Shown one piece after another: positions 55,708 to 64,000 of a stretch of 64,000 nucleotides of DNA (within the stretch, counting starts at the first letter, position 1; each line of letters opens with the position of its first letter). Source of the stretch: Planctomycetota bacterium (lineage in GTDB: Bacteria > Planctomycetota > Planctomycetia > Isosphaerales > Isosphaeraceae); contig JAQGHR010000004.1 of assembly GCA_028291545.1 (NCBI GenBank), positions 62,001 to 126,000 of the forward strand, read 5' to 3'. The translations under genes were made by a program, and so were the position numbers. The notes beneath the pieces were generated by a model. That model ran no database searches, was not told where the DNA came from, and worked only from the letters and a program-made list of their open reading frames with translations.

Positions 55708-55907
55708 ATGAGCATCCCGACGAAGCGCGATGATCTCCTCGCGGGCTGCCCGAACTGGCCGAGTTCCTCGCCCCCTTCCCCGTCCACTTCAAGCGGAGCG
55801 AGGGGCGACAGACCCTCGAACGTTACCTCACCGGATCGCTCACCGAGCATCCCGATAAGAACTGCGACACGATCGCCAAAGTCGTCCCCGACACTTCCGA
55901 GCAGCGG
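55708..55907 (+). pseudogene. 5' fragment of an IS701-type transposase gene
   Basis: Starts with ATG 55708 (MSIPTKRDDLLAG), then loses one frame near 55748-55752 and continues from 55752 as ELAEFLAPFPVHFKRSEGRQ and TLERYLTGSLTEHPDKNCDT, ending at VVPDTSEQR, all as in planctomycete IS701-family transposases. Unrelated sequence begins after codon R52 of that frame (55907). Only about the first 65 residues remain, so it is a dead remnant. Confidence 0.75.
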
Positions 55908-56150
55908 ACCGATGGTTAGAACGCCGCCCGAGTTTCCCTCGACGAGTGAATCGTAAACGCTGTCGCCGAAATTGATATTGCCCGTCCCGCCCAGCGCCTG
56001 TGTGCCAAGAAAGTCCGGCCGGCCGTAGTTCGCCCCCTGGCCGATGGCCACGGCGGCGTTCGTAAGCGTCAGTCCGCCCGTCACATCGGCGCTGGCATTA
56101 TTGACTTGCCCCAGGTCGAAGACTTTCGCTGCGGTCTGCGAGGGATCGCC
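55908..56150 (-). pseudogene. Fragment of an exported repeat-rich (autotransporter-like) protein
   Basis: About 80 codons of a Gly/Asn/Thr-rich beta-strand pattern (for example KVFDLGQVNNASADVTGG and FLGTQALGGTGNINFGD). Both ends are cut: at 56150 by the TA target site of the IS630 element and at 55908 by the junction with the IS701 fragment. No start, no signal peptide and no ribosome site remain. The style suggests a secreted beta-helix or PEP-type protein; identity is not resolved. Confidence 0.55.
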
Positions 56151-56152
56151 TA

Positions 56153-57306
56153 AATAGCTTCCGGCAAACCGGAAAGTGCCCTGGGCGTAGAAATGGGTGT
56201 AGCGTCCGTCCCTGACCACCCCGGCAGTCCCATGACGCGCACCATCGACTTGAGCCCCGCACGGCGCACAGCCCTACTCGGCCGCGACCGCAAGCACCCC
56301 GTTTCCGAGATCCGCCTCCGCTGCCACATCCTCCTGCTCCTGGACGACGGACACACCTGGGTGACCGTCGCCTCGCTGCTGTTCTGTAGCTCCCGGACCA
56401 TCGACCGCCAGGTCAAGCGGTTCCAGGCCGAGGGCGTCGAGGGGGTGGCCGGGCAGAAGCCCGGCCGACCCTTTCGCCTCACCGCCGACCGGGTCGCCGT
56501 CACCGTCGAGTGGGTCACCACAAAGGCGCCCCGCGACTTCGGCTCCCTCCGGAGCCGGTGGTACTGCGAGGCGGTGGCGATCCTGATGCTCGAGCTCCAC
56601 CACGTCGAAGTCGGCCGCGAGACTGTCCGCCGGTGGCTGCACCGCGGGGGCCTGGTCTGCCGCCGCCCGCGCCCCGTGATCGGCCCGAAGGACCCCGACC
56701 GCCAGGTCAAGCTCGACGCCGTTCGCGGCCTGCTCAACGGCCTGCCCATCGACGAGACGGCAGTGTTCCAGGACGAGGTGGACATCAACACCGACCCCAA
56801 GATCGGGTCGATGTGGATGGTCAGGGGCGAGCGGGCTACCGTCGAGACGCCGGGGAACGACGAGAAGCGTTACCTCTCCGGGTCGATGCACTGGCGGACC
56901 GGCCAGGTGTTCGTGAACGAGGGGGCGCCGAAGCAAGGCCGCGACACGGCGCCGTTCCTGGCCCACCTGGACGATTTGCGGTCCCGGTTGAGGCGGTATC
57001 GGGTGATCCACGTGATTTGCGACAGCGCGAAGTGCCACACGAGTGACGGGGTGGCGGTGTACCTGTGGGACCACCGGGACCGGATCGAGCTGCACCTGCT
57101 GCCGAAGTCCAGCCCGGACGGCAACCCGATCGAGCGGATGTAGTGGAACCTGCACGACAGGATCACCCGCAACCACAAGTGCGAGGCGATGCATGAGTTA
57201 TTGGACCTGAGGTTCGCCTGGCTGGGGAGCCGGAACCCGTTCAAGGTCGAGGACAGGGTGTACCGGGCCGTAGCCTGATCCACTTTCCCTGTTGACGGGA
57301 GCTATT
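56153..57306 (+). mobile_element. IS630-family insertion sequence
   Basis: 1154 bp with 26-bp imperfect inverted repeats (21 of 26 bases match; left begins AATAGCTTCCGG, right reads AATAGCTCCCGT reversed). It is flanked by the expected TA target duplication (56151-56152 and 57307-57308). Its transposase has an in-frame amber stop, so it is probably no longer autonomous. The right TA forms the first two bases of the stop codon of the adjacent glycosyltransferase. Confidence 0.9.
56232..57278 (+). pseudogene. IS630 transposase, interrupted by an amber codon
   Basis: The N-terminal helix-turn-helix portion begins MTRTIDLSPARRTALLGR, followed by the winged-helix GRPFRLTADRV and the DDE-type core: QDEVDINTDPKIG (first Asp), VICDSAKCHTS (second) and GNPIERM (Glu). 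Directly after GNPIERM the frame has TAG (57141-57143) where homologues have Trp (ERVWW); the reading frame then continues WNLHDRITRNHKC to a natural stop at 57278. The lost part is 45 codons, so the truncated product keeps all three catalytic residues but lacks the C-terminus. An alternative ATG at 56193 would add 13 residues. Confidence 0.82.
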
Positions 57307-58799
57307 TAGACCGAAGCGGCGAACGGCCCGACCTCGGTGCGATTCGTGCTGTCTTGCGGACACGTCGTGCTCGCGACCGGGCCAGGACCCGAGAAGCCGC
57401 TCTCGGCGACAAGGACCACAACCATGAACGGCACCCAGTCGTAGAGGCTCGAGAACCGGTCGCTATCGGTTAGTGTCGCAGCATGGAAGGCAACCGTCGC
57501 GAGGTAGCCCAGGCTCAGCCATCGGACGGCGGAATCACGGTGGCTAGGGACGGCGCCGAGGCGCCGCCGAAACCGTCGCGATATCAGCGAACCGACGAAT
57601 GCGATGGAGAGGACGGGCCGAAAGACGAGCAGGTACCATCGGCCGATCGCGGCCCAGGCGCGGGTGGAGACGGTGTCCCCTGGAGCAGACATGTAGCGAA
57701 GTCCAAGCCGGTCCCCGAGCGATTCGGAGTCGGAGTACAACCGGTTGACTGCGGACACATCACACACGAGGTGTTCAAACCAGTAGCGCATGGGAGAGCG
57801 GTCATCGAGCGACGACTCGTAGAGGCCCCCGAAACAGACGACGCTCTGAGCCATTTCCATCAGGTGACGCCCCGGGTGCTTCTTCCACTGCTCGCGGAGC
57901 AATCGTCCGGCGATTTCCTCGGCCGCGACCGTCCCGTGACGATTGGTCAGTTCCCACAACCAGTCGTAGCTCACGCCGCCCTTGCCGAGCGAGGCGTTGA
58001 CCTGTCTCATCTCGGGAAGTTTGTTGACCAGCGGGTGGTGGAACGACTTGTAGAGTAATAACGCTCTCGTCTGAAACATGTTCAGTGATATTTTATGATA
58101 TAAATTGTAATTTCTGAAAATCCAGGGACCGATGATGAGAGCGCTGGCCAGTCCGCAGGCAAGAACGAACTTCGCGGCCTCTCGACGCTGGGACGTCTTC
58201 GAGTCGCCCCTCTTCCGGGCCAGGATGATCCCGACGATCAGGGTCGCGACGAAGGGTGCAACGTTGATGCGAACCAGGACGCTGGTCCCGCTCATGATTC
58301 CGATCAGGACGCCCCTGCCGATGCTCGGGCCCTCACGCAGACCCGGCAGTGCCACGAGCGTGAAGGCGAGGAGCATCACGAGGCAGAGGCCCTCGGACAT
58401 CATCGAATGTTCGTAGATCAGTCCGATGGGATTGATGCCGAGGAACACGGCCAGCATTTCGCCCGTTCGAGGAGATCGCAGGGTGCGACCAAGGCCCCAA
58501 CCGATCAGAACTCCCGCCAATCCGAGCGCGGCCTGAACGAGCAGGATTCGGTCCGACCGCAAGCAGGTGAACGGTAGCCAGGTCGCCTGGAAAATCGGAT
58601 AGCCCGGCACGCGGCAATCCCGCAATCCGATGATCTTGGCGTCGGAAAAATCGAGGCGTTCGGCGATCGCCTTCGCCGCGTGCAGGAAATCCCAGGAATC
58701 CGCGGTCAGGAGCAGCGGGAAGTCATGAAAGAGCTGAACGCGAATCGCGATGATGAGCAACAGGTAGAAAGCCATGCGAAAGAGTCGAGAGCGATCCAT
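57306..58799 (-). CDS. GT39-like (ArnT/PMT-type) integral membrane glycosyltransferase
   Basis: A 497-aa polytopic protein with about ten hydrophobic segments. The N-terminal part has LLLTADSWDFLHAAKAIAE, in which the Asp is at the position of the catalytic Asp in the first extracytoplasmic loop of GT-C enzymes, followed by RVPGYPIFQATWLPF. It would use a polyprenyl-phosphate sugar donor at the outer face of the membrane; acceptor unknown. The C-terminus is not trimmed: the stop codon is TAA, built from the TA duplication and the IS630 end, and without the element it would be TAG. ATG 58799 is clear. It is separated from argG by about 200 bp. Confidence 0.8.
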   Translation of the reverse strand: MDRSRLFRMAFYLLLIIAIRVQLFHDFPLLLTADSWDFLHAAKAIAERLDFSDAKIIGLRDCRVPGYPIFQATWLPFTCLRSDRILLVQAALGLAGVLIGWGLGRTLRSPRTGEMLAVFLGINPIGLIYEHSMMSEGLCLVMLLAFTLVALPGLREGPSIGRGVLIGIMSGTSVLVRINVAPFVATLIVGIILARKRGDSKTSQRREAAKFVLACGLASALIIGPWIFRNYNLYHKISLNMFQTRALLLYKSFHHPLVNKLPEMRQVNASLGKGGVSYDWLWELTNRHGTVAAEEIAGRLLREQWKKHPGRHLMEMAQSVVCFGGLYESSLDDRSPMRYWFEHLVCDVSAVNRLYSDSESLGDRLGLRYMSAPGDTVSTRAWAAIGRWYLLVFRPVLSIAFVGSLISRRFRRRLGAVPSHRDSAVRWLSLGYLATVAFHAATLTDSDRFSSLYDWVPFMVVVLVAESGFSGPGPVASTTCPQDSTNRTEVGPFAASV

Positions 58800-58954
58800 G
58801 CTCGTTGCCTCAAGGGGTCATTTCCCCGGGCTCGCGGTGTCCGACGGTTCCTCCGGATCGTGTCGCTCATCTCGTTGTGGGGCGCGTAAGCGCGCGAAGG
58901 CTACCCGTTCCCGTGACCCGGATCAAGTCCACCTCGTTGTCAAACGGTAGCCGA

Positions 58955-58982
58955 ATGGGTGCCGGAAGCTCCCGGAACCCAT
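58955..58982 (-). terminator. Hairpin downstream of argG
   Basis: An 11-bp stem with one mismatch (58955-58965 with 58972-58982) and a 6-nt loop, 18 bp past the argG stop on the minus strand. No T-tract follows, so termination strength is uncertain. Confidence 0.35.
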
Positions 58983-59000
58983 GGAAAACCGCCGGCCGTT

Positions 59001-60245
59001 TCACGACGGAGGGATGATGCTCGGCAGTTCGAGACGATGTCCCGTTCCTTTGAGCATCTGGTGTTTCGCCTGCGTGGTTTGCGCCAAGCCGTGGATCTTG
59101 ATGAACCCTTGGGCCGCGGAGGCGTCGTATTGATCGCCCTCGTCGTAGGTCGCAAGCTCGTGACGATACAGGCTGTGCTCGCTCTTCCGCCCCGCGATCA
59201 TCGCGTGACCCTTGAATAGTTTGACTTTCGCGGTGCCCGACACGTACTGTTGGTTCGAGACCACGAACGCCATCAGGTCCTGATGCAAGGCGCTGAACCA
59301 CAGGCCGTTGTAGATCAGGTCAGAATACGCCTGGCTGACGTAGGTCTTGAAGCGGAGGGCATCCTTCGAGAGTGTGAGGAACTCGATCTCTCGGTGCGCC
59401 TCGTGCAAGACGATGGCCGCCGGCGCCTCGTAGATCTCACGCGACTTGATTCCGACCAGACGGTTCTCGATGTGGTCAATCCGGCCGACTCCGTGCCGTC
59501 CCGCGATCACGTTCAACTCCTCGATCAGCCGTGGTCCGTCCATGTCCTGCCCGTTGAGGCTGATCGGACGACCGCGGTCGAAGGAGATCTCGACGACCTC
59601 CGGCGCATCGGGGGCCGTCTTCGGGTCGGCAGTCCACTGAAACGTCTCGGGAGGGGGTTCGATCCAGGGATCTTCCAGGATGCCGGCCTCGATCGAGCGA
59701 CCCCAGAGGTTCTGGTCGGTCGAGAAAATCTTCTCCTTCGTCGCCTCAACTTCGATGCCGTGCTCCAGCGCGTAGTTCAGTTCTTCCGTACGGGTCCACT
59801 TCCATTCGCGAACCGGGGCGATGATCTTGAGGTGAGGCGCGAGGGTCTGAAAAGTGACATCGAAACGAACCTGATCGTTGCCCTTCCCCGTGCATCCGTG
59901 GGCGACCGCCACCGCGCCATGCTCCTTCGCCACGCGCACCATGAGCTGTGCGATGAGCGGACGTCCAAGTGCGGTTGCGAGCGGATACTTGCCTTCGTAG
60001 AGTGCACCCGCCATCAGCGAGGGGAAGGCGAAGTAATCCACAAATAGGTTGCGGACGTCCTCGGCAATCGCCTCGACCGCTCCGGTACGAAGGGCCTTCC
60101 GCCGGATAGCCTCGATGTCCTGACCCTGGCCGAGGTCGCATGTGTACGCGATCACGTCGAGACCATACGTCTCATTGATCCACTTGACGGCCACGGACGT
60201 ATCAAGTCCACCACTGTAGGCCAGCACCACCTTGTCGCGTGCCAC
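59001..60245 (-). CDS. argG: Argininosuccinate synthase
   Basis: A 414-aa enzyme (EC 6.3.4.5) that condenses citrulline and aspartate with ATP in arginine biosynthesis. The ATP-binding start KVVLAYSGGLDTSVAVKW, the GHGCTGKGNDQVRF-like AHGCTGKGNDQVRFDV citrulline/ATP block and EEPGWLEPPPE-type DPWIEPPPETFQWT are all present. Family members are about 400 aa and begin a few residues before KVVLAYS, so I place the start at GTG 60245, with AGGAAGG about 10 bp upstream; an ATG at 60329 would add 28 unconserved residues and overlap the PAP2 gene. No argH or other arginine gene is in this window. Confidence 0.95.
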   Translation of the reverse strand: MARDKVVLAYSGGLDTSVAVKWINETYGLDVIAYTCDLGQGQDIEAIRRKALRTGAVEAIAEDVRNLFVDYFAFPSLMAGALYEGKYPLATALGRPLIAQLMVRVAKEHGAVAVAHGCTGKGNDQVRFDVTFQTLAPHLKIIAPVREWKWTRTEELNYALEHGIEVEATKEKIFSTDQNLWGRSIEAGILEDPWIEPPPETFQWTADPKTAPDAPEVVEISFDRGRPISLNGQDMDGPRLIEELNVIAGRHGVGRIDHIENRLVGIKSREIYEAPAAIVLHEAHREIEFLTLSKDALRFKTYVSQAYSDLIYNGLWFSALHQDLMAFVVSNQQYVSGTAKVKLFKGHAMIAGRKSEHSLYRHELATYDEGDQYDASAAQGFIKIHGLAQTTQAKHQMLKGTGHRLELPSIIPPS

Positions 60246-60315
60246 TTCGCCCCGCCCTTCCTCGCTCGAAACGGTGAATTTTCCGGAACCCTGCCCCCGC
60301 TCGGGGCGATTCACG

Positions 60316-61152
60316 TTAATCCGGTCCAACGCGAGCCGTCAAGCGGGGCGGAGAGCGAAACCATCGAACCCAGCCAAATCGAATGACGACGGCCACGCCC
60401 GCCCAGATCAGGCCGAGGAGGAAGCCGGCCAGGACGTCGGAGACATAATGCACCCCCAGCCAGATGCGGCTGGCCCCCACGGCGACGGCGATCAGCAACC
60501 CGAACGCGATCAGGATCGGCCGCGACCACCGAGGGATTCCCGTGGACTCGCGAAGGATGACCATCGCGATCAAGACAAAAAATGCCCCGGCGAACAGGCC
60601 GTGTCCGCTCGGGAAACTGAAGGTCGTTTCGTGAACGAGCCGGTGCGCGAACGGAGGTCGGTGACGGCGGAACCAGAGCTTCAGGCCGATGCTCAGCAAC
60701 CGGCCACCCCCGGCCACGACGAGCCAGAAGAGGGCTTCCCCTTTGCGAATGTTCCCGATCCCCAACTGCCTCAAAACGAAGAACGTCGCGGCGATGACGA
60801 TGATCGCGGTCGTCGCGGCCTCCGGATTCCCGAGCAGGGTCACCGCGCGCGCAAGCCTCGTCATGACCGGCCATGCGCCTCGGTTCCGAACGACCCACTC
60901 CCGGGCCGTGTGGTCCATCGACCCCGGGTCCACGTCCCCCTCCATGTCCACCCAGCCACCCAGGAAGTGGCCGAGCACGATCACGGCCGCGAAGGCGACA
61001 GGATAGGGCCAATACGGGGCGCGCGAGAGCAATGCGCGCGTATCGTCAAGTCTGGGTCGATGCACGGTTGGAAATGGGTAATGAACGTTGCGAGATCCGG
61101 GATCCCAACCTCGTGGCCCCGGTGAGGCAGCTAGGTTCGGATCCCGGATCAT
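60316..61152 (-). CDS. PAP2-family membrane phosphatase
   Basis: A 278-aa polytopic protein with the three phosphatase motifs: KLWFRRHRPP (motif 1), FPSGH (motif 2) and SRIWLGVHYVSDVLAG (motif 3), separated by transmembrane segments. It would dephosphorylate a lipid phosphate such as undecaprenyl diphosphate or phosphatidic acid at the membrane. The start is uncertain: ATG 61152 has GGGAG 11 bp upstream, but the first 20 codons coincide with a hairpin (61094-61150), and a GTG at 61065 is an alternative. It precedes argG and follows the M28 peptidase. Confidence 0.85.
   Translation of the reverse strand: MIRDPNLAASPGPRGWDPGSRNVHYPFPTVHRPRLDDTRALLSRAPYWPYPVAFAAVIVLGHFLGGWVDMEGDVDPGSMDHTAREWVVRNRGAWPVMTRLARAVTLLGNPEAATTAIIVIAATFFVLRQLGIGNIRKGEALFWLVVAGGGRLLSIGLKLWFRRHRPPFAHRLVHETTFSFPSGHGLFAGAFFVLIAMVILRESTGIPRWSRPILIAFGLLIAVAVGASRIWLGVHYVSDVLAGFLLGLIWAGVAVVIRFGWVRWFRSPPRLTARVGPD
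61094..61150 (-). terminator. Imperfect inverted repeat downstream of the M28 gene
   Basis: Two 18-bp arms (61094-61111 and 61133-61150; 17 of 18 pair) with a 21-nt loop, 20 bp after the M28 stop codon. There is no T-run, and the repeat overlaps the first codons of the PAP2 gene if that begins at 61152. It may be an mRNA-processing or attenuation element, or a repeat remnant. Confidence 0.45.
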
Positions 61153-61170
61153 GCAACTGGGTACTCCCGC

Positions 61171-62919
<1,749 letters not shown>

Positions 62920-63058
62920 CGACGATTTTCTCCGGCGTGGATCGGCGCGAGAACGAGCGGGCGGAGAGGAATCGTCAAGAATACCCAGCGATCGCGGCGG
63001 AGAGAACCGCCTTCCCACCGATTTCGCAGGTGTGTTCCTGGTCTTGCTCGGAAGAAAG

Positions 63059-63078
63059 ATTTCGACGATCATCGAAAT
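63059..63078. promoter_or_regulatory. Operator-like inverted repeat upstream of the ArsR gene
   Basis: ATTTCGA (63059-63065) and TCGAAAT (63072-63078) are perfect arms around a 6-nt spacer, 49 bp before the ArsR start. This spacing and AT-containing arms fit an ArsR/SdpR operator in the shared divergent region with the M28 gene. Confidence 0.45.
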
Positions 63079-63127
63079 ATTCACCGGCGGGTCGCGAATC
63101 ACGCCAGGGAACCGAGGTGATCATCTG

Positions 63128-63409
63128 ATGAACCGGGTCTTCAAGGCTCTCTCTGATCCGACCAGGAGAGAGATTCTCCGCCTGCTGACGATGCGGGAGA
63201 TGAACGCCGGGGAGCTGGCCGAGCGGTTTGACCTGACCAAGCCCTCAGTCTCGCATCACTTCGCCGTCCTCAAAGACGCGGACCTGGTCCGATCCCGCCG
63301 TGACGGTCAGCAGATCATCTACTCACTGAACACGACCGTGGTCCAGGATGTTCTATCTCGGATCTGGGACATGTTCGGAAGTCCATCGAAGCCCGGGGAG
63401 GGTGGCTAA
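63128..63409 (+). CDS. ArsR-family transcriptional regulator (SdpR-like)
   Basis: A 93-aa winged-helix repressor. FKALSDPTRREILRLLTMREMNAGELAERF contains the first helices and LTKPSVSHHFAVLKDADLVRSRRDGQQIIYSLNT contains the recognition helix and wing. It lacks the metal-binding cysteine pair of ArsR sensors (no ELCVCDL box), as in SdpR. An upstream ATG (63032) would add 32 residues; ATG 63128 is preferred. Its TAA abuts the ATG of the SdpI gene (0 bp gap), giving translational coupling and the known SdpR/SdpI regulator pair. Confidence 0.9.
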   Translation: MNRVFKALSDPTRREILRLLTMREMNAGELAERFDLTKPSVSHHFAVLKDADLVRSRRDGQQIIYSLNTTVVQDVLSRIWDMFGSPSKPGEGG

Positions 63410-64000
63410 ATGAGGCGAATCTACTGGACGGTATCCATCCTCATCGTCGTCTGTACGGCCATCGCGTCGGCTGTGCTCTATCCCCAGTTGCCGGACCGGA
63501 TACCGATCCACTGGAATTTCCGGGGAGAGATCGACGGCTACGGCCCGAAGAACTGGGCGATCTGGTTTTTTCCGGCCGTCCTCCTCGGCTTGCTGGGTCT
63601 ATTCGCCGTTCTTCCGAAACTGACCACCAAATCGATGAGCATGGAGGGATTCAAGGACACCTATGCCTTCGTCGTCATGGCAAGCATCGGCATCCTCGCG
63701 TTCGTCGACGCGCTGACGTTGCTCGCCGCGACGCATCACGCCGTCGATTTTCCACGGACCCTGATGCTCGCGGTCTTCGTTGCCTTCGCGCTGCAGGGCA
63801 ACGTGCTGGGCAAGGTCACGCGCAATCCTTACGTCGGCATCAAGGTGCCCTGGACGCTCCTGAGCGACAAGGTCTGGAACGCGACACATCGTCTTGGGGC
63901 GTGGCTCTTCACGGCTTGCGGAATCGTGGGGATCGTGCTCACCGCATCCGGAGGCCCCCTTTGGTTGACCCCGGTTCCGCTCCTCATCGCGGCGCTGGTC
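63410..64000 (+). CDS. SdpI/YhfL-like membrane immunity protein (partial)
   Basis: 197 codons before the window ends. The N-terminal DUF1648 signature, YPQLPDRIPIHWNFRGEIDGYG, is followed by KNWAIWFFPAVLLGLLGL and further hydrophobic segments, with NPYVGIKVPWTLLSDKVWNATHRLGAW typical of SdpI. In Bacillus, SdpI gives immunity to the SdpC toxin and signals SdpR; here no SdpC gene is visible, so a house-keeping role in membrane-stress protection is more likely. The gene starts directly after the regulator's stop. Confidence 0.9.
   Translation, partial: MRRIYWTVSILIVVCTAIASAVLYPQLPDRIPIHWNFRGEIDGYGPKNWAIWFFPAVLLGLLGLFAVLPKLTTKSMSMEGFKDTYAFVVMASIGILAFVDALTLLAATHHAVDFPRTLMLAVFVAFALQGNVLGKVTRNPYVGIKVPWTLLSDKVWNATHRLGAWLFTACGIVGIVLTASGGPLWLTPVPLLIAALV

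Noticed and set aside
56274..57194. A 306-codon minus-strand frame inside the IS630 element
   Set aside because: Mirror of the transposase frame, with valine/proline-rich composition and no known motif.

Overview
This window looks like a planctomycete chromosome, most probably of the Isosphaeraceae type. G+C is high, and the window carries gene families typical of that phylum: an ECF sigma factor next to a Ser/Thr kinase, two PSD1/DUF1549/DUF1553 plus DUF1501 operons, a PVC-type heme-binding protein, a formylglycine sulfatase, Tat-exported Gfo/Idh/MocA oxidoreductases, and a CRTAC1-type (FG-GAP plus ASPIC/UnbV) protein. I saw no rRNA, tRNA or CRISPR array. The genus is inference.

Layout. 0-4 kb: the end of an ECF sigma gene, a membrane Ser/Thr kinase, an EF-hand protein and a di-heme oxidoreductase, closed by a strong intrinsic terminator; the last three proteins share a proline-rich low-complexity composition. 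4-14.3 kb: sulfatase, PVC-type heme protein, myo-inositol oxygenase, and the first PSD1/DUF1501 pair. 14.3-17.5 kb: a large AsmA-like protein on the minus strand. 17.9-23.9 kb: exported aldose epimerase, glucose-dehydrogenase-like enzyme, KDG-kinase-like PfkB kinase, M24 peptidase and an exported alpha/beta hydrolase. 23.9-35.1 kb: sugar-acid catabolism genes, namely a Tat-exported oxidoreductase on minus, then on plus SDR, TIM-barrel isomerase, SDR, GH51 arabinofuranosidase with an inserted lectin-like domain, Gfo/Idh/MocA, enolase-superfamily dehydratase, AstE/AspA-type deacylase and creatininase-family hydrolase. 35.1-40.2 kb: second PSD1/DUF1501 pair, minus strand.

40.9-45.9 kb is a decaying locus: a CRTAC1-type gene and a metallo-beta-lactamase-fold gene each carry one in-frame stop and one homopolymer frameshift, and an intact IS1595-family element with perfect 28-bp ends and an 8-bp target duplication lies between them. 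46-55.6 kb is an efflux operon on minus: TetR repressor, membrane-fusion lipoprotein and two tandem HAE1 RND pumps, with a readable promoter and palindromic operator. The two pumps share an almost identical 330-bp stretch that suggests gene conversion.

55.7-57.3 kb is a mobile-element graveyard: an IS701-type transposase fragment, a fragment of a secreted repeat protein, and an IS630 element with an amber-interrupted transposase inserted exactly at the stop codon of a GT39-like glycosyltransferase. 57.3-64 kb: the glycosyltransferase, argininosuccinate synthase, a PAP2 phosphatase and an M28 peptidase on minus, then an SdpR/SdpI pair on plus that runs off the window.

Functionally the region combines extracellular attack on sulfated or substituted polysaccharide (sulfatase, GH51, esterase, cytochrome-type proteins) with uronate, inositol and sugar-acid catabolism (inositol oxygenase, glucose dehydrogenase, KDG kinase, acid-sugar dehydratase, creatininase-like hydrolase). 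The pathway assignment is inference from families and neighbourhood.
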